From: an uncultured Clostridiaceae bacterium
Lineage (GTDB): Bacteria; Bacillota; Clostridia; Lachnospirales; Lachnospiraceae
Reading direction: 5' to 3'
DNA length: 7,040 nucleotides
Assembly: GCA_949948825.1 (NCBI GenBank)
Contig: CATLIJ010000134.1
Span: 1-7,040, forward strand
Part shown: positions 1-5,461 of the stretch, piece after piece
Numbering within the stretch: position 1 is the first letter of the stretch
Layout: each line of letters starts with the position of its first letter
Notes under the pieces: generated by a model
Seen by the model: the letters and a program-made list of their open reading frames with translations, nothing else
The model's database searches: none
What the model was told of the DNA's origin: nothing
Program-made: the position numbers and the translations under genes

Positions 1-1045
1 AGCGCGTCACAATAAAATTCGCATTCAGAACTTCCGACTTACTAAGCACTCGTCCCCAATGCACACTCTTATTGTAATTCCCTTCAGCAACCGTCACTCC
101 GCCGGAACCTACTCTAAGTACAATCACAAAGTGGCTGTTATTCACCCGGAGAATATCTCCCACTTTCACGTCCTCATACTCGAATCCTCCTTTGTCAATC
201 GTCCTTGCCGGAAGATTGTCAAAAGCCTCATCGCTCAGTATAAAAACAAATGCCGCACAGCCAACCCCTAGACTCGCTCCTTTTACCGGGCCGCCCTTAA
301 AACGATAGTATTTTCCCCATTCACCCTCATTCCCATAAGGATCATTCCCATAAGGTTGAAAATTCGTCCAGACCATTCCCTCGGGAAGCTCCTTTTTCTT
401 GGCTATCATCGCCTCATAAGCTTCGTCATACGTCGGACAAATCCCTGACGCTCTGGCCATCCCGAAAAACTGGCTTGATAAATCATCCTCTTCTTCGGCT
501 TCCATCAAAACCGGCGCCTTGTCAGACCAAACCAGGACAGAATCCTCTGGCTTTTCCTCCTCTGGAGTTTCCTCTTTCAGAGCATCATTCAGACCATCCT
601 TCAGGTTATTCTCAGGTTCCTCTTTCAGGTCCTCCTTCTGATCCTCCTTCAGGTTATTCTCAGAATCCTCCTTCACGTCATTCTCAGAATCCTCCTTTTG
701 GTCACTCTCAAGCTCCTCTTCCAGGTCATTCACAAGGACCTCTTCAAATTCATCCTGGATCTCCTCCTCCTTAAGGTCCTTATCCTCTGCTTCCGGCTTT
801 TGGGCATTTGAAGGTGTAGCAGTCTTCACTGCCTCCTCCGCTTTGTCCCTACCATTAATTTCTGTGTCATCCACCTCCTTATCTTTCTGCTCTTCATTAC
901 CGAGCGGCTTCTCCGACTCTTCGGCCTCTGTCAAAGCCGTCTGATCCGGTAATTCTGCCGCAGTAACCGGGCACACGTTCGAAAACGGCACCGCAATCGC
1001 CAACATCACAGCCAGCATCCCGTTTCTTCGTTTCTTTCGTCCCAT
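1..1045 (-). CDS. Secreted protein with acidic repeat linker and cysteine peptidase/amidase-like domain (3' end off window)
   Basis: The frame stays open from an ATG at 1045 to the left edge, giving 348 codons with no stop, so the C-terminus is missing. AGGAGG at 1055-1060 sits 9 nt upstream of the start. Residues 1-30 form a signal peptide: a basic MGRKKRR start, a hydrophobic stretch, and a likely cut after VTAA. Residues about 40-188 are highly charged, with K-E-D-x units repeated at residues 117-156. Residues about 200-348 look like a papain-fold (NlpC/P60- or CHAP-like) domain: Cys263 in GVGCAAF, a VGDIL strand, His305 in NSHFVIVL, and AEGNYN followed by HWGR. This Cys/His/Asn layout is what I recall from extracellular Lachnospiraceae proteins, some of which carry Ig-like repeats. 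The likely role is cleavage of a cell-wall or protein bond outside the cell, but no substrate can be named. The export signal is clear; the enzymatic fold is inferred from motifs only. Confidence 0.82.
   Translation of the reverse strand, partial: MGRKKRRNGMLAVMLAIAVPFSNVCPVTAAELPDQTALTEAEESEKPLGNEEQKDKEVDDTEINGRDKAEEAVKTATPSNAQKPEAEDKDLKEEEIQDEFEEVLVNDLEEELESDQKEDSENDVKEDSENNLKEDQKEDLKEEPENNLKDGLNDALKEETPEEEKPEDSVLVWSDKAPVLMEAEEEDDLSSQFFGMARASGICPTYDEAYEAMIAKKKELPEGMVWTNFQPYGNDPYGNEGEWGKYYRFKGGPVKGASLGVGCAAFVFILSDEAFDNLPARTIDKGGFEYEDVKVGDILRVNNSHFVIVLRVGSGGVTVAEGNYNKSVHWGRVLSKSEVLNANFIVTR
578..697 (-). repeat. In-frame acidic tandem repeat (K-E-D-x units) in the secreted protein
   Basis: Residues 117-156 of the secreted protein consist of about ten four-residue units, best written K-E-D-x. 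They are partly arranged as eight-residue units such as KEDSENDV, KEDSENNL and KEEPENNL. The DNA repeats in 12 and 24 bp steps (for example AAGGAGGATTCTGAGAAT occurs twice, 24 bp apart). The last units (KDGL, NDAL) have diverged. It probably forms an extended or helical charged spacer between the membrane/wall and the C-terminal domain. Repeats like this can change length by slippage. Confidence 0.75.
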
Positions 1046-1054
1046 TTCTTTGGA

Positions 1055-1060
1055 CCTCCT
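1055..1060 (-). promoter_or_regulatory. Ribosome binding site of the secreted protein
   Basis: AGGAGG on the minus strand, 9 nt before the ATG at 1045. It fixes the start and places the basic residues of the signal peptide at the N-terminus. Confidence 0.85.
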
Positions 1061-1073
1061 GTTAATATGCTCC

Positions 1074-1125
1074 GGCAACTTAAAACAGAGTTTTTAACTC
1101 TCACCCCCTAAGTGGGGCAGTTACC
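1074..1125 (-). promoter_or_regulatory. Candidate structured 5' leader (three-way junction) of the secreted protein gene
   Basis: Read on the minus strand, GGTAACT (1125-1119) can pair with AGTTGCC (1080-1074) through seven pairs, one of them G-U. This encloses two hairpins: CCCC/GGGG with loop ACTTA (1117-1105), and AGAGTT/AACTCT with loop AAA (1101-1087). The set lies inside the leader, between the promoter at 1163-1192 and the ribosome site at 1055-1060. It resembles a small cis-acting RNA, but it matches no riboswitch class I recognise and there is no U-run for termination. The pairing is seen in the sequence; the regulatory role is inferred. Confidence 0.4.
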
Positions 1126-1162
1126 TTGTATTCAGAACAAATGAGCCCTTCCTACATTTTCC

Positions 1163-1192
1163 ATTATAGCATACAACAGACCATATCCGCAA
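1163..1192 (-). promoter_or_regulatory. Sigma-A-type promoter of the secreted protein gene
   Basis: On the minus strand there is a perfect -10 TATAAT (1168-1163), preceded by the extended TGC element. A weak -35 TTGCGG (1192-1187) lies 18 bp upstream. Transcription would start near 1156, giving a leader of about 110 nt. Confidence 0.65.
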
Positions 1193-1213
1193 CCTGACAA
1201 AAAAATTTCCTCT

Positions 1214-1243
1214 ATTCTATGTGAACTATAACAACTGCCGCAA
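1214..1243 (-). promoter_or_regulatory. Possible second upstream promoter
   Basis: On the minus strand, TTGCGG (1243-1238) and TAGAAT (1219-1214) are separated by 18 bp. This is the same -35 and spacing as the main promoter 51 bp downstream. It would give a second, longer transcript of the secreted protein gene. The match is modest and could be chance in AT-rich DNA. Apart from this, the stretch 1193-1345 holds no gene or other strong signal. Confidence 0.25.
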
Positions 1244-1345
1244 AACCCATACTGTTATACAAAGACATCTTCTTGCCCATGTTCCACAGACAAAAGCCAG
1301 AGCATTCACCTGATGGGGAAAAACAGATAAAAAAGGGATATGCTC

Positions 1346-1374
1346 TTGCCTTCCCCACTCATTTTTAGTATAAT
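1346..1374 (+). promoter_or_regulatory. Sigma-A-type promoter of the YjfB-like gene
   Basis: TTGCCT (1346-1351), a 17 bp spacer and a perfect TATAAT (1369-1374). Transcription should start near 1381, only a few bases before the ribosome site AAGGAGG (1383-1389), so the leader is only about 17 nt. The -35/-10 pair resembles the vegetative consensus rather than a flagellar sigma-28 promoter. Confidence 0.7.
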
Positions 1375-1397
1375 ATGCCCATAAGGAGGCAAAATCT

Positions 1398-1568
1398 ATG
1401 AATATTTCCGCATTATCCTATTCCATGCCCGGAAGTATCCAGACGGGTCTGGAACTGGCAGTCATGTCCAAAGCCCTGGACACCGCCGAGGTTACTGGGG
1501 ATGCCATCTCCAAGATGTTAGAAGCATCTGTCACCGGCTTGGGACAGCACATTGACTTACGGGCATAG
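1398..1568 (+). CDS. yjfB: YjfB-like putative motility protein (56 aa)
   Basis: An ATG at 1398 follows AAGGAGG (1383-1389) by 8 nt, and the frame ends at TAG 1566-1568. The 56-residue product has the features I associate with the YjfB-like putative motility family: a short Ser/Met-rich start (NISALSYSM), a central helix with Met-Ser-Lys-Ala-Leu-Asp-Thr (residues 23-29), a second helix containing ISKMLEASV (37-45), and a closing NID-type tail, here HIDLRA. It has no signal peptide or membrane segment. Family members are small cytosolic proteins named for links with motility genes; their molecular role is not established. The gene is monocistronic: its own promoter lies just upstream and a hairpin terminator follows 22 nt after the stop. 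No flagellar genes are visible nearby. Family assignment is by recalled sequence pattern. Confidence 0.8.
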   Translation: MNISALSYSMPGSIQTGLELAVMSKALDTAEVTGDAISKMLEASVTGLGQHIDLRA

Positions 1569-1590
1569 CAGGCAATGGATCACCACTCCA

Positions 1591-1626
1591 AAAGGCGGCT
1601 CCCATGAAAAGGAAGCCGCCTTTTTC
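1591..1626. terminator. Bidirectional intrinsic terminator between the YjfB-like gene and cls
   Basis: AAAGGCGGCT (1591-1600) pairs with AGCCGCCTTT (1614-1623) around a 13 nt loop, and is followed by TTTTTCTTTT on the plus strand. Read on the minus strand the same stem ends in TTTT. It therefore serves the plus-strand YjfB-like gene well and can also stop cls transcripts arriving from the other side. Confidence 0.85.
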
Positions 1627-1709
1627 TTTTCCTCACTTCGTTTCATCTGGCGCTGACAGCCTTCAGCTCTTCTGCCCCTGACACCCCTGCTTCAGCCAGC
1701 GCCTCCCCA

Positions 1710-3308
1710 TTACATAAGCGGCGCAGCCAGCCGAAGTCCTGCCCCGGCCAGACGCTTCCACACAGGATATTTCTTACAGTCCTCCTCCCGGATCTCCTGG
1801 CACTGTTCCAGAGTCTTCTGAAAATCCCGCTCCACATCACCCACAGCCCTGCACTGATACAGATAAACCGCACACTCAAAATGCAGGTACAAGCTTCGGT
1901 AATCCAGATTCACAGAACCTACCACAGCCTTTTCCCCATCGCTGCTGAACACCTTTGCATGGACAAATCCCGGCGTATACTCAAAAATCCGCACTCCTGC
2001 CGCCAAAAGCTCCCCATAATAGGACCGGGCCAGAAGATACGCATACTCCTTATCCGGCACATGGGGCATAATAATCTCAACCTCCACTCCCCGTTTTGCC
2101 GCAAACGTCAGGGCTGTAATCATATCACTGTCCAGAATCAGATACGGAGTCATAATATGCACATAGCTTCCCGCTTCATTGATTACATCCAGGTATACGC
2201 TCTCCCCCACATTCTCCCCATCCCACGGACTGTCCCCATAGGGCATAACATACCCCTCCACAGGACATTTGACCAGAGCAACCAGATCCGGACATCTCAC
2301 ATATTTCCCATAATCCTCCCCTGCCCGCTCTGTCACATTCCACATCTGCAGAAACATCATAAGAAAGCTGGTGACAGCCTTGCCCTTCAGCATTACAGCT
2401 GTATCCTTCCAGTGGCCGAACCGGACCGTCTCATTAATATATTCATCTGCCAGATTCATCCCTCCGGTAAACGCCGTATGGCCGTCAATCACCGTAATCT
2501 TCCGGTGGTCCCGGTTATTCTGATAGCTGGAAAGAGCTGGTTTTACCGGAGAAAATATTTTGCAGCGGATTCCCAGCCGCTCCAAATGCTTAGGATAATG
2601 GTGGGAAAGCAAAGTCAGGCATCCCATGCCGTCATACATAAACCGCACCTCCACCCCCTGCTCTGCCTTCCTTGCAAGCACCTCCAGCACAGAATCCCAA
2701 AACCTTCCCTCCTCCACAATAAAATATTCCATGAAAATATATTGTTCAGCTTTCTCCAGCTCCTCCAAAAGCTTAGGATACCACAGATCTCCCAAAGGAA
2801 AATACTCTGCATAGGTCTGGTCATACACTGGATATCCACCATAATGGTTCATATATTCAGCCAGATGAGCAGTTCTTCTGTCTGTCTCTGACAGTTTGGC
2901 CATAACCGTTTCCTCCTGTTTCAGAAACGGGGCAGTCTGCCGTAAATTTTCCTTCAGCCGTGCATCCAGCTTTCTGGTTCCCACCTGCAGCTTCATAAAA
3001 ATATAGAACATGGCTCCAAACACAGGAAATACCAGCACCGGAATCACCCAGGCCAGCTGATAGATAGGATTCTGCCTTTGGTTGAGAATATAGATCACCA
3101 CAAATGCACTTAAAAGGGTAAATCCTCCATACACAAAGAAAATATGGTCTCCCAGCCATTTGAATGCCCCAAAGAGCACAAAAATCTGAATCAGCAGAAA
3201 CAGCATCACAAACGCCGTTCTCCCAAAAATCACTCTCAGAAACCTCTTCCATTTTTTCCGGTTCATCCACTCCCTGCCTTTCGCCTGAATCATTTCGTCC
3301 TTGTTCAC
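1710..3308 (-). CDS. cls: Cardiolipin synthase, phospholipase D superfamily
   Basis: A 532-residue membrane enzyme that joins two phosphatidylglycerol molecules into cardiolipin, releasing glycerol. Hydrophobic segments at about residues 31-52, 55-75 and 84-106 form the membrane-anchoring N-terminus. Two catalytic HKD motifs follow: His268/Lys270/Asp275 (HRKITVID) with TGGMN after it, and His450/Lys452/Asp457 (HAKVFSSD) with GSVNLDYRS after it. Both are intact, and the length is typical for bacterial Cls. The upstream neighbour metY ends 21 nt before the GTG on the same strand with no terminator, so the two are probably cotranscribed. The start is uncertain. The GTG at 3308 lacks a good ribosome site and lies at the edge of a hairpin. 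ATG at 3293 (residue 6, AAGGA 4 nt before it) or ATG at 3266 (residue 15) are alternatives; all keep every domain. Confidence 0.93.
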   Translation of the reverse strand: MNKDEMIQAKGREWMNRKKWKRFLRVIFGRTAFVMLFLLIQIFVLFGAFKWLGDHIFFVYGGFTLLSAFVVIYILNQRQNPIYQLAWVIPVLVFPVFGAMFYIFMKLQVGTRKLDARLKENLRQTAPFLKQEETVMAKLSETDRRTAHLAEYMNHYGGYPVYDQTYAEYFPLGDLWYPKLLEELEKAEQYIFMEYFIVEEGRFWDSVLEVLARKAEQGVEVRFMYDGMGCLTLLSHHYPKHLERLGIRCKIFSPVKPALSSYQNNRDHRKITVIDGHTAFTGGMNLADEYINETVRFGHWKDTAVMLKGKAVTSFLMMFLQMWNVTERAGEDYGKYVRCPDLVALVKCPVEGYVMPYGDSPWDGENVGESVYLDVINEAGSYVHIMTPYLILDSDMITALTFAAKRGVEVEIIMPHVPDKEYAYLLARSYYGELLAAGVRIFEYTPGFVHAKVFSSDGEKAVVGSVNLDYRSLYLHFECAVYLYQCRAVGDVERDFQKTLEQCQEIREEDCKKYPVWKRLAGAGLRLAAPLM

Positions 3309-3328
3309 AAGGGAATCTTCTTCCCTTG
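3308..3328 (-). promoter_or_regulatory. Intercistronic hairpin at the cls start
   Basis: On the minus strand, CAAGGGAA (3328-3321), a 5 nt loop and TTCCCTTG (3315-3308) form a perfect 8 bp stem. It sits directly after the metY stop, and its last base is the first base of the GTG of cls. No U-run follows, so it is not a classic terminator. It could set the relative expression of the two genes by mRNA processing or stability, or by hiding the GTG. If it hides the GTG, translation would more likely begin at ATG 3293. Confidence 0.5.
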
Positions 3329-3329
3329 C

Positions 3330-4610
3330 TTATTCTCCCAAAGCCTCCTCCAAATCCTGAATAATATCCTTCACCTCCTCAATCCCCACACTCAGCCGGA
3401 TCATGGAGGGGTCCACTCCTGCCTCCCGCAGCTGCTCATCATTTAACTGCCGGTGGGTATGGCTGGCCGGATGCAGCACAGAAGTCCTTGCATCCGCCAC
3501 ATGAGTCACAATCGCAGCCAGCTTCAGCCGGTCCATAAACCTTGCAGCAGCCTCTCTTCCTCCCTTCAGCCCAAAAGAGATCACCCCGCAGGTACCCTTT
3601 GGCATATATTTCATTGCCAGATCATAATACTTATCCCCCTCTAACCCAGGATAACACACCCAGTCCACATCTGCTCTGGCCTTCAAAAACTCTGCCACTC
3701 TCTTTGCATTTTCACAATGGCGCGGCACCCGAAGATGCAGCGTCTCCAGTCCCACATTGAGAAGAAAAGCATTTTGAGGAGACTGAATGGAACCCATATC
3801 CCGCATCAGCTGTGCTGTGGCCTTTGTAATATAAGCCCCCTTACCGAATTTCTGCGTGTAAATCACTCCATGATAAGACTCATCCGGCGTGGTAAGCCCC
3901 GGATATTTGTCCTTGTGAGCCTCCCAGTCAAAATTGCCGCTGTCCACAATACATCCGCCCACACACATCGCATGGCCATCCATATATTTGGTGGTGGAAT
4001 GAGTCACAATATCTGCTCCCCACTGAAAAGGACGGCAGTTGATGGGCGTGGCAAAGGTATTGTCCACAATCAGGGGCACCCCATGGTTATGGGCAATCCG
4101 GGCAAATTTCTCAATATCCAGAACCACCAGAGCCGGATTGGCAATGGTCTCCCCAAACACAGCACGGGTATTAGGACGAAATGCCTGCTCCAGCTCCTCC
4201 TCATCTGCATCCGGGTCCACCAAAGTACAGGAAATCCCGAAACGCTTTAAGGTAACCGTCAGAAGATTGGACGTTCCCCCGTATATGGTCGCTGAGCTGA
4301 CCACATGATCCCCTGCTGAACAGATATTTAACAGAGCATACATATTAGCCGCCTGTCCTGAGGAGGTCAGCATAGCCGCCGCTCCCCCTTCCAATGCGCA
4401 GATTTTAGCTGCCACCGCGTCATTGGTGGGATTGGCCAGCCTGGTATAAAAATATCCGCTTTCCTCCAGATCAAACAGACGGCCCATCTGTTCACTGGTC
4501 TCGTATTTGAATGTAGTGCTCTGGTAAATGGGAAGAACCCGCGGCTCCCCGTTCTTTGGCTGCCAGCCGCCCTGTACGCACAAGGTATCCTGTGACATCA
4601 TTTGATTCAT
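3330..4610 (-). CDS. metY: O-acetylhomoserine sulfhydrylase (homocysteine synthase)
   Basis: A PLP-dependent cytosolic enzyme of the Cys/Met metabolism family. It makes homocysteine from O-acetylhomoserine and sulfide, on the way to methionine. The start is ATG 4610, 9 nt after AGGAGG (4620-4625), giving 426 residues; an in-frame ATG at 4658 would add 16 poorly placed residues and is not chosen. Visible elements are YTRLANPT (55-62), SSGQAAN (83-89), VDNTFATP (182-189, Asp183 facing the PLP ring), the PLP lysine Lys208 in THSTTKYMDGH, IQSPQNAF (275-282), LETLHLR (288-294), HPASHTHRQL (380-389) and IRLSVGIE (404-411). The last two motifs and the roughly 60-residue block between VGG and the IQSP motif favour MetY over cystathionine gamma-synthase or gamma-lyase. 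Methionine gamma-lyase is a less likely reading. cls follows in the same operon. Confidence 0.92.
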   Translation of the reverse strand: MNQMMSQDTLCVQGGWQPKNGEPRVLPIYQSTTFKYETSEQMGRLFDLEESGYFYTRLANPTNDAVAAKICALEGGAAAMLTSSGQAANMYALLNICSAGDHVVSSATIYGGTSNLLTVTLKRFGISCTLVDPDADEEELEQAFRPNTRAVFGETIANPALVVLDIEKFARIAHNHGVPLIVDNTFATPINCRPFQWGADIVTHSTTKYMDGHAMCVGGCIVDSGNFDWEAHKDKYPGLTTPDESYHGVIYTQKFGKGAYITKATAQLMRDMGSIQSPQNAFLLNVGLETLHLRVPRHCENAKRVAEFLKARADVDWVCYPGLEGDKYYDLAMKYMPKGTCGVISFGLKGGREAAARFMDRLKLAAIVTHVADARTSVLHPASHTHRQLNDEQLREAGVDPSMIRLSVGIEEVKDIIQDLEEALGE

Positions 4611-4619
4611 AAATAGCAT

Positions 4620-4625
4620 CCTCCT
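4620..4625 (-). promoter_or_regulatory. Ribosome binding site that decides the metY start
   Basis: AGGAGG on the minus strand, 9 nt upstream of ATG 4610. It lies inside the longer reading frame that begins at 4658, so it argues for the shorter 426-residue protein. Confidence 0.85.
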
Positions 4626-4675
4626 CTTTTTCTTGTAAAAACTCTTTTTCCATATCATTCCGATTCATCAGCAAT

Positions 4676-4704
4676 AGTCTACCACAAATACTCCGGTTTC
4701 TCAA
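4676..4704 (-). promoter_or_regulatory. Promoter of the metY-cls operon
   Basis: On the minus strand, TTGAGA (4704-4699), a 17 bp spacer and TAGACT (4681-4676), with a TGG extended -10 element. Transcription would begin near 4669, giving a leader of about 59 nt. That is too short for an S-box (SAM) or T-box leader, so methionine control, if any, is likely by a repressor. Confidence 0.6.
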
Positions 4705-4730
4705 GTCTTCCTAAAATCCCAAAGAATCCA

Positions 4731-4759
4731 TTGAATTTTTTTCCATTATCGCATATAAT
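4731..4759 (+). promoter_or_regulatory. Promoter of the COG2426 gene
   Basis: TTGAAT (4731-4736), a 17 bp spacer and a perfect TATAAT (4754-4759). Transcription would start near 4766, giving a leader of about 73 nt. It is divergent from the metY promoter, whose -35 lies 27 bp away. Confidence 0.7.
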
Positions 4760-4761
4760 GG
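4743..4761. promoter_or_regulatory. Palindrome overlapping the -10 box (candidate operator)
   Basis: CCATTAT (4743-4749) and ATAATGG (4755-4761) form a perfect 7+7 inverted repeat around CGCAT. The right half covers most of the -10 box of the plus-strand promoter. This is the size and place of a binding site for a dimeric regulator, but no regulator gene is in the window and part of the match is forced by the TATAAT itself. Confidence 0.35.
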
Positions 4762-4774
4762 GGCTGTTATAAAA

Positions 4775-4810
4775 ATGCTGCTGTTCAGACAGCCGTCAGA
4801 AAAGCAGCAT
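4775..4810 (+). promoter_or_regulatory. Hairpins in the leader of the COG2426 gene
   Basis: ATGCTGCT (4775-4782) can pair with AGCAGCAT (4803-4810). Within it, GCTGT (4780-4784) and ACAGC (4789-4793) can form a smaller hairpin with loop TCAG. The two share bases 4780-4782, so the full forms exclude each other. No terminator tract follows; a role in mRNA stability or translation is only a guess. Confidence 0.35.
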
Positions 4811-4838
4811 CAAAATCAAAAAGAAACGAGGACCAACC

Positions 4839-5348
4839 ATGACAGATTCCCTGGTACAAGGACTCACCTCCGCCCTGGGCGGAAAGGTTTCCGGCGAAAT
4901 CATTATTTTTATCATCTCCATGATCCCCATTCTGGAGTTAAGAGGCGGACTGCTTGCCGCTTCCCCCGCCCTTTTGAATGTACCGATTTTAAGAGCCATT
5001 CCTCTATGTATTGCAGGCAACCTGCTTCCCATTCCTTTTATTCTGTTGCTGATTGAAAAGGTGCTGGATCTGATGGAAAACATTCCCTTTCTGGACCGGA
5101 TTGCCCTGTGGGTGAGAGAAAAAGCAGACAAACACAAGGGTCAGGTGGAAACCTATGGTTTCTGGGGGCTGGTCCTCTTTGTGGGCATACCCCTTCCCGG
5201 CACCGGCGCCTGGACCGGCTCCCTGGTAGCCTCCCTGCTTCACATGAAGCTCCGCCAATCCATCCCAGCCATACTGCTTGGGATTATTATGGCAACTGTC
5301 ATCATGTCCCTGCTGTCCTATGGACTTTTGGGCGCTCTGTTTGGTTAA
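4839..5348 (+). CDS. COG2426 small membrane protein (small multidrug export-like)
   Basis: A 169-residue integral membrane protein. The start is ATG 4839 with GAGGA (4828-4832) 6 nt upstream. Hydrophobic segments lie at about residues 19-45, 48-73, 106-134 and 142-168. The family hallmarks are both present: IPILELRGG (29-37) in the first half and the Pro/Gly-rich GIPLPGTGAWTG (116-127) in the second. The charged stretch between the halves (about 74-104) is probably an internal loop. The Pfam family is called small multidrug export protein, but transport has hardly been shown. The re-entrant-loop-like motifs resemble the DedA/VTT membrane proteins, so a role in lipid or small-molecule movement is possible. 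The gene stands alone: divergent from metY, with a hairpin behind it. Confidence 0.88.
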   Translation: MTDSLVQGLTSALGGKVSGEIIIFIISMIPILELRGGLLAASPALLNVPILRAIPLCIAGNLLPIPFILLLIEKVLDLMENIPFLDRIALWVREKADKHKGQVETYGFWGLVLFVGIPLPGTGAWTGSLVASLLHMKLRQSIPAILLGIIMATVIMSLLSYGLLGALFG

Positions 5349-5390
5349 GTAAGGAATCCCATTCAGCAGGATTACAGAGCTTGGCTAAGC

Positions 5391-5441
5391 AACAAGGCAT
5401 ATGCAAGAAAACATATGCCTTGTTCTGTCTTGTTTTGTCTT
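5391..5441 (+). terminator. Strong hairpin terminator between convergent genes
   Basis: AACAAGGCATATG (5391-5403) and CATATGCCTTGTT (5412-5424) form a perfect 13 bp stem around an 8 nt A-rich loop. A T-rich but interrupted tail with repeated TTGT units follows up to about 5441. It is placed 42 nt after the COG2426 stop and 37 nt beyond the stop of the minus-strand hemerythrin gene. On the minus strand there is no T-run, so there it would act at most as an RNA 3' end stabiliser. Confidence 0.65.
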
Positions 5442-5461
5442 GCTTTGACTTTTGCTGATTT

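Noticed and set aside
475..774. 99-codon Pro/Ser-rich repeat frame on the plus strand
   Set aside because: Its repeats are just the complement of the acidic K-E-D-x repeats of the secreted protein on the other strand.
1021..1045. Lipoprotein signal in the secreted protein because of Cys25
   Set aside because: The residues before the Cys (SNVC) do not fit a lipobox, and a normal cleavage site (VTAA) follows.
1299..1346. Inverted repeat AGAGCAT / ATGCTCT upstream of the YjfB-like gene
   Set aside because: The arms are only 7 bp with a 34 nt gap, which is expected by chance at this scale; no support as an operator.
1651..1706. GGCGCTG / CAGCGCC pairing just after cls
   Set aside because: The loop is over 40 nt and no T-run is near; the stronger bidirectional terminator at 1591-1626 explains the end of cls.
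1881..2891. 336-codon open frame on the plus strand
   Set aside because: It lies entirely antisense to cls, whose HKD motifs and full-length similarity are unmistakable. Its His/Pro/Cys-rich translation looks like an antisense shadow, and no ribosome site was seen.
3717..4250. 177-codon open frame on the plus strand
   Set aside because: Antisense shadow of metY; no family resemblance and no promoter or ribosome site.
4611..4658. Longer metY start adding 16 residues
   Set aside because: The added residues are Lys-rich and unlike the family, and the best AGGAGG lies inside this stretch, just before ATG 4610.
4611..4670. SAM riboswitch or T-box leader ahead of metY
   Set aside because: The leader is only about 59 nt from the predicted start of transcription and shows no S-box or T-box elements.
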